DNA from: Chitinophagaceae bacterium
Lineage (GTDB): Bacteria > Bacteroidota > Bacteroidia > Chitinophagales > Chitinophagaceae
Assembly: GCA_016786845.1 (NCBI GenBank)
Contig: JAEUVB010000012.1
Span: forward strand, 62,001 to 126,000
Length of the DNA stretch: 64,000 bases
Reading direction: 5' to 3'
The notes under the pieces were generated by a model, which worked only from the letters and a program-made list of their open reading frames with translations, ran no database searches and was not told the DNA's origin. Positions 50,109 to 60,174 of this stretch are shown piece after piece (within the stretch, counting starts at the first letter, position 1; every line of letters begins with the position of its first letter). A program made the position numbers and the translations under genes.

Positions 50109-53100
50109 ATGAACCGGAATGAACTCAACCAACGATTTGAAGTTATTTATAAAAATCTGAACCCCGAGCAACAACAAGCTGTGGACCAAATAGAAGGTCC
50201 CGTATTGGTAATCGCCGGCCCGGGCACTGGAAAAACCCAAATCCTCTCAGCCCGCATAGGCAAAATACTTTTAGAAACAGATTATCTTCCCGACAATATT
50301 CTTTGTCTGACCTATACCGATGCCGGCCGGGTGGCCATGCGGAAACGACTTCAGGAAATGATTGGCGCGGATGCATACCGGGTCAATATTCATACTTTTC
50401 ATTCTTTCTGTAATCAGGTCATTCAGGAAAATGTAGCCTTGTTTCAAAAAAATTCTTTGGATGCAGTTTCGGAATTAGAAAGAATCAGTTTTATCAAAGA
50501 AGTGATCGATCAATTTACCGCAGATAATCCGCTAAAAAGATACCGTCAGGATGTATATTATGAAGTCGGCCGCTTGAGCCAATTATTTTCGACCATGAAA
50601 AAAGAAGGCTGGACTGCAGACTTCATCAAATCTAAAGTGGAAGAATATATCAGATCATTGCCGGAACGAGACGGATATGTGGCCAAAAGAAAAACACCTA
50701 CAAAACATATGACCTATATGAAAGGTGACCTGCGCACAGATAAAATTGCGGAAGAGGTCCGTAAGGTGAGTGTGCTCAATTATGCCGTAGACGCCTTTAC
50801 ATCCTTTCAGGAAATCATGCATCGGCGTAATCGTTACGACTTTGATGATATGATCAACTGGGTGATTGATGTATTTGAACAGCATGAATCCGTTTTATTG
50901 GATTATCAGGAGCGTTATCAGTATTTGCTGGTCGATGAATATCAGGATACGAGTGGTACTCAAAATGCTTTAGTGAACCTGTTATGTAAAAACGTAGAAA
51001 AACCTAACATATTCGTGGTGGGTGATGATGATCAATCCATCTATCGTTTTCAGGGAGCCAATGTTGAAAATATCCAGGCGTATAAAGATCGATATTCTGA
51101 TATTCTGCAACGCGTTGTGTTGAAGACCAATTACCGCAGTACCCAATCGATTTTGGACATTTCTAAACATGTGATCGAAAATAACAAAGAGCGCTTATCT
51201 GCTCAGGATCCTGAAATTCAAAAAGAACTGACTGCCGGAAACCCGCATCGACTGGAAACCAAGATTCATCCTGAATTAGTGATTTATGAAAATACATTTC
51301 AGGAATTGATCGGCGTTACGAATCACGTAGCATCCTTATTGAAAGACGGTGTATCACCCGATCAGATTGCGATAATTTATAAAGAAAATAAATGGGGTGA
51401 TGAACTGATCAAATTTTTCAAAGAAAAGAATATCCCCTACTATTCTCGTCGCAAAGAAAATTTGTTTATCCTTCCCATGTCGCGCAAGATCCTCACGATC
51501 TTACGCTATATCGCTGCTGAACGCAGTATACCGGGCAGCGGAGATGACCTTTTGTTTGAAATCCTGCACTATGATTTATACGATGTGCCGCCTTTCGAAA
51601 TTGCCAAAGCCAGTGTCCGCGTGAATGACGAGAAGTATACTAAACGAAGTACCTTACGCACCTATTTACAAGACTGGATCAACACCGCCAAACCTACCCT
51701 ATTCGAAAACAGTCCGCATGAAAGTATCATAGCCGTGAGCCGCATGCTGGAGCAATGGATTGGTGACAGTTTTAATACGACCATTTTAGAATTGCTTGAA
51801 AAAATATTTATCGATGGTAAATTTTTAGCCACCGCACTAAAAGACGAAGCCAACAAACTATGGAATTTAGAAGTACTTCGCACCTTAATGGATTTCTTCA
51901 AGGATGAATTACATCGACATCCCGAACATAGCCTCACCAGCCTGATTGATCTATTGGATGTGATGCAGGATCAGGATATTGCACTTCCATTATATCGGGT
52001 GTATGGAAATGATAAAGGTGTAAACCTATTGACCGTACACGGCTCTAAAGGTCTTGAATTCCGCTATGTATTTTTGATGAATACCACCGCTTCAACCTGG
52101 GAAGGGAAGAAAGCGCCCAACTCTTCTTATGTTTTGCCCGACACCCTGATGCAGACGCTGAATACCACCGACAAGAACAGTAAAATCGAAGAACAGCGAC
52201 GTTTATTTTTTGTGGCTATTACCCGGGCAGAAGAACATTTGTATATTTCATGGAGTAAAAAAGACGATAAAGAAAAGCCTCTCGAACCTTCACAGTTTAT
52301 CATTGAAATCACAGATAAAACAACCATGCCTCGTCGCACTGTATCGATAGATGAAAACAGCATGGCAGAGTTCTTACATATTTATTTATTGCGAAACAAG
52401 CAGCCTCAAATTGCAGCCGGTGAACATGAAATTGTGGCTGCACTCCTGGAGCGTTTCGAGATGAATGCCACCGCTTTAAACAATTACCTTTCCTGCCCCT
52501 TGAAATTTTACTATCAAAGTTTAATTCGAATTCCATCAGGCCGCAGCGAAGCGAGCACATTCGGTAGTGCCGTGCATCATGCCCTTCAGCGTTTATTCGA
52601 AAAAATGCTGGAAGCCGACCATCAGTTTCCGGAATTGAAAGTGATGTTGGATGATTTTAAATGGTATATGTACAGGCATCGTGAAAGTTTCACCGCGGAA
52701 GCGTATAAACGAAGATTGGAATATGGTGAAACCATACTCAAAGCTTTATATGAAAAAAATGTGGATCATTGGAGCAAGATCGTCGTGATCGAAAAAGTAT
52801 GCAAGAATATTGTAATTGAAGGTGTACCGGTGAAAGGCATGATGGACAAACTCGAATTTGACGGCAAGAATGTCACCATCGTGGATTACAAAACAGGCAA
52901 ACCGAAAAATGCGAAAGAAAAGCTGCTTCCTCCGACCCCGAAAAATCCTTCGGGAGGAGATTATTGGCGTCAGGGAATATTCTATCAATTGCTGATCAAT
53001 CATTATAAGTTGAAAGACTGGCAGGCCACAAAGAGTGTTTTTCAATTTGTAGAGCCCAATGAAAGTGGAGAATATATACATGAAGAGATACTCCCCAATC

Positions 53101-53297
53101 AAGAGGATCTTCAAACCGTAAAATCCCAAATCCGTGAGACCTGGCTGAAAATTCAGAATCATGATTTTTATACCGGATGCGGAAAAGAGGATTGCCAATG
53201 GTGCAATTTCGTCAAGGACCAATCGATCTATGTGGATTTGAAAGACCTTAAAGAACCGGAAGAAGCAGAGGTGATAGAAGAAGAAATGGAAGAATAG
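50109..53297 (+). CDS. UvrD-type helicase fused to a cysteine-containing PD-(D/E)XK nuclease
   Basis: A 1062-residue helicase-nuclease that should unwind and cut DNA ends, likely in recombinational repair. Motif I is GPGTGKTQ (37-44), motif II DEYQDT, then VGDDDQSIYRFQGA, LKTNYRS, LLTVHGSKGLEF and EEQRRLFFVAITRAEE. From about residue 790 an AddB/RecB-type nuclease follows: GSAVHHALQRLFEK, GMMDKLEF and IVDYKTGK. Four cysteines (796, then 1024, 1029, 1032) are spaced like the Fe-S staple of AddB and Cas4. No AddA/AddB partner is adjacent, and the protein already carries both activities. Confidence 0.9.
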   Translation: MNRNELNQRFEVIYKNLNPEQQQAVDQIEGPVLVIAGPGTGKTQILSARIGKILLETDYLPDNILCLTYTDAGRVAMRKRLQEMIGADAYRVNIHTFHSFCNQVIQENVALFQKNSLDAVSELERISFIKEVIDQFTADNPLKRYRQDVYYEVGRLSQLFSTMKKEGWTADFIKSKVEEYIRSLPERDGYVAKRKTPTKHMTYMKGDLRTDKIAEEVRKVSVLNYAVDAFTSFQEIMHRRNRYDFDDMINWVIDVFEQHESVLLDYQERYQYLLVDEYQDTSGTQNALVNLLCKNVEKPNIFVVGDDDQSIYRFQGANVENIQAYKDRYSDILQRVVLKTNYRSTQSILDISKHVIENNKERLSAQDPEIQKELTAGNPHRLETKIHPELVIYENTFQELIGVTNHVASLLKDGVSPDQIAIIYKENKWGDELIKFFKEKNIPYYSRRKENLFILPMSRKILTILRYIAAERSIPGSGDDLLFEILHYDLYDVPPFEIAKASVRVNDEKYTKRSTLRTYLQDWINTAKPTLFENSPHESIIAVSRMLEQWIGDSFNTTILELLEKIFIDGKFLATALKDEANKLWNLEVLRTLMDFFKDELHRHPEHSLTSLIDLLDVMQDQDIALPLYRVYGNDKGVNLLTVHGSKGLEFRYVFLMNTTASTWEGKKAPNSSYVLPDTLMQTLNTTDKNSKIEEQRRLFFVAITRAEEHLYISWSKKDDKEKPLEPSQFIIEITDKTTMPRRTVSIDENSMAEFLHIYLLRNKQPQIAAGEHEIVAALLERFEMNATALNNYLSCPLKFYYQSLIRIPSGRSEASTFGSAVHHALQRLFEKMLEADHQFPELKVMLDDFKWYMYRHRESFTAEAYKRRLEYGETILKALYEKNVDHWSKIVVIEKVCKNIVIEGVPVKGMMDKLEFDGKNVTIVDYKTGKPKNAKEKLLPPTPKNPSGGDYWRQGIFYQLLINHYKLKDWQATKSVFQFVEPNESGEYIHEEILPNQEDLQTVKSQIRETWLKIQNHDFYTGCGKEDCQWCNFVKDQSIYVDLKDLKEPEEAEVIEEEMEE

Positions 53298-53634
53298 GAT
53301 AGCCTATTCATAACTCGGTCCGCACAACCGGGGAGCTGGCGGACCGACTATACACCTAACGGTTTCTGGATAGTTTTAGGTTATATCTACTTCTTTTATG
53401 GCTTACTTTCTATCGTAAACTTATATCCTGTATCCGGGCTTTAAAACCGAATTCCTATAAGTCGGGAAATTATTTTACAGATCGGGAGAATTGCCCATCA
53501 ATTGGAATTTTTAGGTTGTCCGTTCAGGGCTTTTTGATTCTTTCGAAGGGAATGAAAAAGCATATGGAATCTGTCAAATATCACGTTTGTTGAATCCAAT
53601 TTCGATGTACATTCGCACCCATAAAAATGTAAAC
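53298..53634. other. 337-bp gap with one hairpin
   Basis: No gene. A perfect 8-bp hairpin (CGGTCCGC at 53316-53323 with GCGGACCG at 53339-53346) lies 20 nt after the helicase stop but has no T run, so terminator activity is doubtful. Confidence 0.5.
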
Positions 53635-54819
53635 ATGAAAGAAGTATATATTGTATCGGCGGTACGTACCCCTATGGGCAGTTTCGGCGGTGGATTAAAG
53701 GATTTTTCGACCACTAAATTAGGCGCAGTCGCCATTAAGGAAGCAGTGAATCGTGCGGGCATCAAACCCGAAGATGTACAGGAAGTAATGATGGGTTGTG
53801 TGATGCAAGCGGGTTTGGGTCAAGCTCCGGCTCGTCAGGCAGCCAAATTTGCCGGATTACCCGATAACGTGATTTGTACCACCATTAATAAAGTATGTGC
53901 GAGCGGAATGAAATCCGTGATGCTGGCCGCTCAATCCATTGCCTTGGGTGATGCCGATGTCATTGTAGCCGGTGGTATGGAAAGCATGAGCAATGTACCC
54001 TATTACTCTCACAACATGCGTTGGGGCAATAAATTCGGAAACGTCAGTCTGGAAGATGGCATTGCGAAAGACGGATTATTGGATGTTTATCACAATTATA
54101 TGATGGGCAATGCAGCTGAACTTTGTGCCACGACTTACAATATCACTCGTGCCGACCAGGATGCCTTTGCCATCGAAAGTTACAAGCGCAGTCAGGCGGC
54201 CTGGGATGCCGGCAAGTTCGACAAAGAAATTGCACCGGTAGAAATTCCGCAACGTAAAGGCGATCCAATTTTGTTTAAAAAAGATGAAGAACCCTGGAAC
54301 GTAAAATTTGATAAAATACCAGAATTAAAACCGGCCTTTGTGAAAGACGGAACAGTGACTGCTGCCAATTCGAGTACCATGAACGATGGCGCATCGGCCT
54401 TGGTACTGATGAGCAAAGAAAAAATGGAGACCCTCGGGTTAAAACCATTGGCCCGTGTTTTAGGATATGCCGATGCGGAACAAGCTCCTGAATGGTTTAC
54501 CACTTCCCCAAGTTTGGTGGTCCCTAAAGCGGTTGAAAAGGCAGGCCTAAAAATGGAAGACATCGAATATTTTGAATTGAATGAAGCGTTCGCAGTCGTT
54601 GGCTTGGCGAATATGCAGATCATGAAACTCGATCCTTCCCGCGTGAATGTAAATGGTGGAGCTGTATCGATGGGACATCCATTAGGCAGCAGCGGATCGC
54701 GCATTTTAGTTACCCTCATCCATGTATTGGAACAAAACAATGCGAAATACGGCGCCATTGGTATCTGCAACGGCGGCGGCGGCGGATCGGCAGTGGTGAT
54801 CGAGAAATTGGAATATTAA
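53635..54819 (+). CDS. Acetyl-CoA C-acyltransferase (thiolase)
   Basis: A 394-residue thiolase for acetyl-CoA/acetoacetyl-CoA or beta-oxidation. The nucleophile Cys is in TTINKVCASGMKSV (near 88), the catalytic His in GGAVSMGHPLGSSGSR, and the second Cys in ICNGGGGGSA. Start at 53635 (MKEVYIVSAVRTPMGS); the upstream in-frame ATGs are not part of the fold. Biosynthetic and degradative roles cannot be told apart here. Single gene. Confidence 0.95.
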   Translation: MKEVYIVSAVRTPMGSFGGGLKDFSTTKLGAVAIKEAVNRAGIKPEDVQEVMMGCVMQAGLGQAPARQAAKFAGLPDNVICTTINKVCASGMKSVMLAAQSIALGDADVIVAGGMESMSNVPYYSHNMRWGNKFGNVSLEDGIAKDGLLDVYHNYMMGNAAELCATTYNITRADQDAFAIESYKRSQAAWDAGKFDKEIAPVEIPQRKGDPILFKKDEEPWNVKFDKIPELKPAFVKDGTVTAANSSTMNDGASALVLMSKEKMETLGLKPLARVLGYADAEQAPEWFTTSPSLVVPKAVEKAGLKMEDIEYFELNEAFAVVGLANMQIMKLDPSRVNVNGGAVSMGHPLGSSGSRILVTLIHVLEQNNAKYGAIGICNGGGGGSAVVIEKLEY

Positions 54820-54857
54820 ACACATCCTTGAACAAACACTTCAGGATACTTATAATC

Positions 54858-54900
54858 AAACGCCTTTGGTATATTAATGAATACCAAAGGCGTTTTTGTT
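54858..54900 (+). terminator. Terminator after the thiolase gene
   Basis: A 15-bp perfect stem (AAACGCCTTTGGTAT at 54858-54872, its complement at 54881-54895) with an 8-nt loop and a T-rich tail. Confidence 0.93.
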
Positions 54901-55629
54901 TTCCTTTCGGTCTCCCCAGACATCTCCAAATAGGGTACTTTGCGGGCATTGCTTCTTTGAATTCTATATTTTAGGAGCTCAACAGCATCTCTTTATTCAC
55001 CTACTTCCCGCTCTACGCTCTGCTCCCTCCCGGAGCGTCGGGGAGCTTTGCTGCGATCGGGGCTAGGGCTCGAGGTCATTTTCCTTATTAGGCTGCCGAT
55101 CGTCTAAATTTTAGAATGCAAAAACCTATAAGAGTCTGACATTTCATGAAGTTAGTTTACAAAACCACATCTTGAGCATTGCAAGGGCTGCACAACCAAA
55201 CATACTCATGAGCTAAAGATCACTGAGTCATTCATATGCACATTTCATATGAATTTCCAAAAATTTTCAGCAGATCAAATACCACAGTTAAGATAGTAAG
55301 CGGAAATATTATGAAGCCCAAAGTTTACACTCCCTTTCTCTTTCAGTTGCCCTTCCACCCGCCTTAGCGGGATTCAGGGCTCCCGAACGAAGTGAAACAG
55401 GCCAATGGGCTTTTCATCGGGAGCATAAAATGAGAGGTGAACAGCAAGAATTTGAATTATTCTTGGGCTAAAGGGTTAATTAAGTGATGTTAATGTACAA
55501 TCCCGGTGTCCAAAGAAGATGATTAACCAAGTCATATAGCCCTACCTATGACCGATAAAAAATAAGTGTTCGCAGGATTTTAGTCTCCTCTGTTCGTACC
55601 ATTTCATTTATACCTAACTTTGAGTATTG
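54901..55629. other. 729-bp gap with inverted repeats, no gene seen
   Basis: Large gap before the adhesin gene. It holds an element resembling copy D of the dispersed GCAGCGGATAGC family (about 55008-55075, inverted), a CCCGC/GCGGG hairpin at 55358-55371 and an outer CTCCCGA/TCGGGAG pair (55380-55386 with 55417-55423). I see no open frame with supporting features. Confidence 0.6.
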
Positions 55630-58056
55630 ATGAAAAGGCTATTCTTGATCATAGGTTTATTGGGGCTCTTATTATCGTCACGGCTTGCACAAGCTTCCCA
55701 TATTTTCGGAGGCGAATTGTATTATACGCATATGGGTGGCCTGAATTACGAAATCACCCTCACCTTGTACGGCGATTGCAGCGGGAGCTCCTTTCCGAAT
55801 CTGCCGAATTCGGTACCGAAAATTGGGGTGTACAATGGCAACAATGCTTCTCAGGCCATATATCTCTATCCCATTAATGGAACCGGCGATGAAGTCACCC
55901 CGGTTTGTCCGGCTGAAATTAATAATACCACCTGCAAAGGCGGCAGTATACCCGGTGTTGCCCGATATATATATACGGGCATCGTGACATTGAATGGCAC
56001 CTCCGCCAATTGGCGTTTTGTGTTTGACGGCGATATGGGACAAGGTAACGGCGCCGGGCGAAGCAATGCCATAACCAATATCAATCAACCCGGCAATGCC
56101 ACCATGATCGGGCTTGAAGCCACTTTGAATAATGTGAACGGCCCCAACAATTCATCGACCTTCACGTCCATCCCTACCCCATTTTTCTGTATCAATTTTC
56201 CACAACAATACAATCAGGGTGCCATCGATGCAGACGGAGATCAACTGAACTTTTCTTTGATACCGGCATTGGATGGCGCAGCAGGAAATGTAAACTATAT
56301 TTCTCCCTATACTTATGATCAACCCTTGGCCACCACGCCGGGTAGTTTTATTTTTAATACCTCTACCGGACAAATGAACTTTCAGCCCAATCAGGTTCAA
56401 AATTCTGTGGTGGTGAATCAGGTGATGGAATATCGAAATGGTATTTTGGTGGGCAGCAGTATGCGTGAGATGACCATCGTGGTTTTAAACAATTGCAACA
56501 ATCAAAGTCCGAATGGCAGTATCGCAGGCAGCAATATCGGCAATGTCATCAATCCGAATGAAATCAGTATCTGCAATTCAGGCTCTACGCTCACCTTCGA
56601 CATACAGGTGAGCGATCCGGACGGGCAGGCCGTGTTCGCATTTGTGAACGGACTGCCTGTAGGGGCCTACTCAACCATTACCGGCAACAATACTTTGAAT
56701 CCTTCGATAAGCATTACCTGGCCGGTACCGCCCGGAACACCGATGGGCAGTTATACTTTTTATGTTACTTATCAGGATGATGGATGTCCTTTATCGAGTA
56801 AACAAACTGTAGCCTATACCATCCATTTAGAACAACCCATCGTGAGTGCACCGATAACCGATCCGGAGTCTTGCATACCCGGACAAGATGGGGCGATTAT
56901 CCTTAACGCGAGCAGTCCGAATGGCGTTGTAAGCAGTTCACTGAACGGGGCCGCTTTCCAACAGGTGAATAGTTATAACGGACTGAGCTCAGGAAATTAT
57001 GTATTGACCTTAATGGACCCTGCCGGTTGTACGGACACCCTTCAAATCAACTTGGGACATGCCGTGGTACCTGACATTACGCAAACCATCATTGATGATA
57101 TTTCTTGTTATGGCTTGAATGATGGCCGCATCCAACTGGTCGTTGAACCCGCAGACACCGCCTACAGTTATACATTGTATCCGGGTGCTCTTGCCAATAG
57201 CAATGGTTTATTTCAATCATTGAGTGAAAACAATTATACCATTATTGTGAGCGACCAAAAAGGATGTGCAGATACCACGAGCGCCAGTATTACTGAACCC
57301 CTTCCCTTGCTCTTTACGGAAATCACCACGGAGCCTCTTTCATGCAATAAGCAAAATGGCAGAATATTTGCGAAGAGCAATTATACCGACAGTGTGAAAT
57401 ACGTATTAACGCCGGGTTTAAAAATCAGTTCGGCCGGACTGTTTGAAAACCTTTTTGAAGGTATGTATACCCTTACCTTGCACAATGAGAATGGATGCGA
57501 AATCGACACCACATTGTACATCGGTGTAAAGCCTCCCGATTTTTTCATTTCTACAACACATGAAGATCTGCGCTGTTTAGGTAAGGGCTACGAAGGATCA
57601 GCACAGGTGTATACCCAGGGAGGGATTCCCCCGTTTACTTATTTGTGGAGTTCGCAACCACCCCAAACTGATCCAATTGCCAACAATTTATATTACGGCG
57701 ACTATGTGATTTCTGTGACGGATGCCAGCGGTTGTGAGGTAAAAGATACCGTGACCATATTGCCCGGAAATTGTTGCGAACAAATTTATATTCCCAATGC
57801 CTTTACCCCCAATGGCGATGGGGTGAATGACGAATGGAAAATCACGACCAGCACGGGAATGAATATTAAACAGTTTGCCGTTTTTAACCGTTGGGGTGAA
57901 ATGGTTTGGAAGGGACACGATCAACGCCATTTCTGGGATGGAACGCATAAAGGCGAAGCCGCTACATTAGGCACTTATTTTTATTTGTTGCGATATCAAT
58001 GTTTAAGCGATGGTCAAACCTATACTCTAAAGGGTGATATTCATTTGCTTCGGTAG
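55630..58056 (+). CDS. Large T9SS type B secreted protein with SprB-like repeats
   Basis: An 808-residue surface protein with a signal peptide ending in LAQAS. The N-terminal half (HIFGGELYYTHMGGLNYEITLTLYGDCS) is a pattern typical of gliding-motility-associated secreted proteins. The second half has SprB-like repeats recognisable by SCYGLNDGRIQLVV and by the IRCLG-like LRCLGKGYEGSAQVYTQGGIPPFTYLW. The C-terminal domain YIPNAFTPNGDGVNDEW...FAVFNRWGEMVWKG is the gliding-motility C-terminal (T9SS type B) signal. It probably acts as an adhesin. The ATG at 55630 is preferred to the TTG one codon upstream. Confidence 0.9.
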   Translation: MKRLFLIIGLLGLLLSSRLAQASHIFGGELYYTHMGGLNYEITLTLYGDCSGSSFPNLPNSVPKIGVYNGNNASQAIYLYPINGTGDEVTPVCPAEINNTTCKGGSIPGVARYIYTGIVTLNGTSANWRFVFDGDMGQGNGAGRSNAITNINQPGNATMIGLEATLNNVNGPNNSSTFTSIPTPFFCINFPQQYNQGAIDADGDQLNFSLIPALDGAAGNVNYISPYTYDQPLATTPGSFIFNTSTGQMNFQPNQVQNSVVVNQVMEYRNGILVGSSMREMTIVVLNNCNNQSPNGSIAGSNIGNVINPNEISICNSGSTLTFDIQVSDPDGQAVFAFVNGLPVGAYSTITGNNTLNPSISITWPVPPGTPMGSYTFYVTYQDDGCPLSSKQTVAYTIHLEQPIVSAPITDPESCIPGQDGAIILNASSPNGVVSSSLNGAAFQQVNSYNGLSSGNYVLTLMDPAGCTDTLQINLGHAVVPDITQTIIDDISCYGLNDGRIQLVVEPADTAYSYTLYPGALANSNGLFQSLSENNYTIIVSDQKGCADTTSASITEPLPLLFTEITTEPLSCNKQNGRIFAKSNYTDSVKYVLTPGLKISSAGLFENLFEGMYTLTLHNENGCEIDTTLYIGVKPPDFFISTTHEDLRCLGKGYEGSAQVYTQGGIPPFTYLWSSQPPQTDPIANNLYYGDYVISVTDASGCEVKDTVTILPGNCCEQIYIPNAFTPNGDGVNDEWKITTSTGMNIKQFAVFNRWGEMVWKGHDQRHFWDGTHKGEAATLGTYFYLLRYQCLSDGQTYTLKGDIHLLR

Positions 58057-58125
58057 GTATTTTAATTCTTCATACCTCACTTCCCATAGCGCTGAATAAG
58101 CGTTCCTTATTTCCCTTTCGTTTAG

Positions 58126-58133
58126 TACTTTTG
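58126..58133 (+). promoter_or_regulatory. -7 box 4 nt upstream of arginase
   Basis: TACTTTTG matches TAnnTTTG and leaves only TCGC before the ATG at 58138. Confidence 0.6.
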
Positions 58134-58137
58134 TCGC

Positions 58138-59085
58138 ATGCGCAATATCAAGATTATTGAAGTAAAATCTGAGATCGGAGCCGGCACACGAGGGGCCAGT
58201 TTAGGTATAGATGCCCTCAAAATCGCAGCCCTCGACTTTATGAGTAATTTTTTCGTCAATTTCCCGAGCGATGTAGTGGAGACCGAAAACAAATTACTGT
58301 ACGAACCGGTTGAAAGTCCTTATGCGAAGAGGATCAGGGGGATTAAGAATATGTATGAAAGAATAGCTAAGAATGTTGAAAGCAATTTGAAATCGGGATT
58401 ATTTCCTTTGGTTCTAAGCGGCGATCACAGTAGTGCTGGCGGTACCATTGCCGGCATTAAAATGGCGAAGCCCAAAAGCCGGTTGGGCGTCATTTGGATC
58501 GATGCCCATGCTGATATCCATTCTCCATACACTACGCCCAGCGGCAATATGCATGGCATGCCCCTGGCTATTTCCTTAGCTGAAGACAATAAAGATTGTC
58601 AGGTCCATCATCCGGATGAGCAAACCGTAAAAGTTTGGAACGAACTGAAGAAACTGGGGAATATTTCACCTAAGATACTGCCTGAAGATTTAGTCTATAT
58701 CGCGGTTCGTGACATTGAAAAAGAAGAAGAGTATATATTGAAAAAGCTGGGCGTGAAAATGATACCGGTTTCTGAAGTGAGAAAGAAGGGTGTGGAACAT
58801 GTGGTACGCCAGGCCTTACTTACCCTGCAACAATGTGACGACATTTATGTATCTTTTGATGTAGACAGTTTGGACAGCAGTATCTCCCGCGGCACGGGCA
58901 CACCGGTCCCCAACGGACTTCGTGAACGTGAAGCTGAAGATATTTTAGCGAGTCTGATGCAGAATCATAAAATCTGTTGTTTTGAAATCACGGAAGTGAA
59001 CCCAACGCTGGATAAGGAAAATTTGATGGCTGAGATCGCTTTCAATATTCTGCAACGCAGCGTCAATATTTTACTGATCAATTAA
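58138..59085 (+). CDS. Arginase/ureohydrolase family protein
   Basis: A 315-residue manganese enzyme that most likely turns arginine into ornithine and urea. Metal ligands lie in GDHSSAGG (His 97), WIDAHADIH (Asp 122, His 124, Asp 126) and SFDVDSLD (Asp 241, Asp 243). GNMHGMPLA matches arginases and not agmatinases. No urease or ornithine genes are nearby. It may start a transcript with the methyltransferase gene 19 nt downstream. Confidence 0.93.
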   Translation: MRNIKIIEVKSEIGAGTRGASLGIDALKIAALDFMSNFFVNFPSDVVETENKLLYEPVESPYAKRIRGIKNMYERIAKNVESNLKSGLFPLVLSGDHSSAGGTIAGIKMAKPKSRLGVIWIDAHADIHSPYTTPSGNMHGMPLAISLAEDNKDCQVHHPDEQTVKVWNELKKLGNISPKILPEDLVYIAVRDIEKEEEYILKKLGVKMIPVSEVRKKGVEHVVRQALLTLQQCDDIYVSFDVDSLDSSISRGTGTPVPNGLREREAEDILASLMQNHKICCFEITEVNPTLDKENLMAEIAFNILQRSVNILLIN

Positions 59086-59104
59086 TTTATCCTAAGTCAT
59101 CTAC

Positions 59105-60157
59105 ATGTTTGCATCCCTTACGGACATCCTACGTTGTCCTGTCACCAAAGAAAAATTAACGCTGGAAGTCCTGTCTACCGGACAAAAAACATATGAAGGG
59201 GTTTCTACCGAAATCATTTTTAATGGCATATTACGTTCCAAAGATTTTATATACCCGGTCATCGATGGCATACCCCGACTTATTGTTGAAGCTTTTCGCG
59301 ACTATCGTGATTTTTTAAAATTACATGCGAAAGATTTCAATACCTATGAAGCATCTATTGAAAAGAATTATGCAGGCTTGTTGAAGTTTGTAACGAAAAA
59401 AAATGCAAGAACGAAGAAGAGCTTTTCGCAGGAATGGGGATTGTTTAATTACGAAGAAGATAAAGTTTGGGATGCCGATACGGAGGGCATGCTGCAACGT
59501 TTTTTGCAAGAGAATGACGAAAGCAAGGAAAGTCTGAAAGGCAAATTAATCCTGGATGCAGGTTGCGGAAACGGACTGCTGAATCAGCGCATTGCCGCTT
59601 GTGGTGCCACGATCATCGGCATGGATTTTAGCCAGAGCATACTAAGGGCTTTCCAAAAAAATGATCAAAAGAATGCCATCTTCATACAAGGTGATGTACA
59701 ATTTCCGCCGGTGGCCTTTGAAGCGTTCGATATCGTACACAGCAGTGGCGTGCTCATTTGTACCACCAACAGCGAACTGACATTTTCTTGTCTTGAGCCT
59801 TGCGTGAAACCAGGTGGCAAGATCAGTGTATGGCTATATCATCCAAGAAAGGATTTCATCCACAATTGTTTTAATTTCCTGAGAGAGTATACGTCTAAAT
59901 TGCCCATTAAGCTTCAATACTATTTATACACCCTCACTATTTTACCCATCAGCTTTGTTATCAAACGATTGAAAGGCAACAAACAAAATCGGAGAGAAAT
60001 GATGATTGATATCCTGGATTGGTTTTCGCCGGAATTCAGATGGGAACATGAGCATGACGAAGCTGCAGCATGGTATTACAAACGAAACTACAGAGATGTA
60101 AAAGTGACGACGAATGAGATGTTCGGTTTTAATATTATTGGATATAAGCAATCCTAA
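59105..60157 (+). CDS. SAM-dependent methyltransferase with an N-terminal Trm112-like domain
   Basis: A 350-residue protein. The first 70 residues (LTDILRCPVTKEKLTLEV...SKDFIYPVIDGIPRLIVE) are a Trm112/YcaR-like zinc-type fold with a reduced Cys set. The methyltransferase domain has motif I LILDAGCGNGLLNQRIA and IIGMDFSQSIL, then FDIVHSSGVL and CVKPGGKISVWLYH. Trm112-like N-termini are common in methyltransferases for sugars, lipids or small molecules; the substrate here is unknown. A glycosyltransferase gene lies convergent to it, but a link is speculation. Confidence 0.88.
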   Translation: MFASLTDILRCPVTKEKLTLEVLSTGQKTYEGVSTEIIFNGILRSKDFIYPVIDGIPRLIVEAFRDYRDFLKLHAKDFNTYEASIEKNYAGLLKFVTKKNARTKKSFSQEWGLFNYEEDKVWDADTEGMLQRFLQENDESKESLKGKLILDAGCGNGLLNQRIAACGATIIGMDFSQSILRAFQKNDQKNAIFIQGDVQFPPVAFEAFDIVHSSGVLICTTNSELTFSCLEPCVKPGGKISVWLYHPRKDFIHNCFNFLREYTSKLPIKLQYYLYTLTILPISFVIKRLKGNKQNRREMMIDILDWFSPEFRWEHEHDEAAAWYYKRNYRDVKVTTNEMFGFNIIGYKQS

Positions 60158-60174
60158 TTATTAAAAGCTGCACT

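Noticed and set aside
53316..53346. Terminator after the helicase-nuclease
   Set aside because: A good stem but no T run; kept only as a hairpin.
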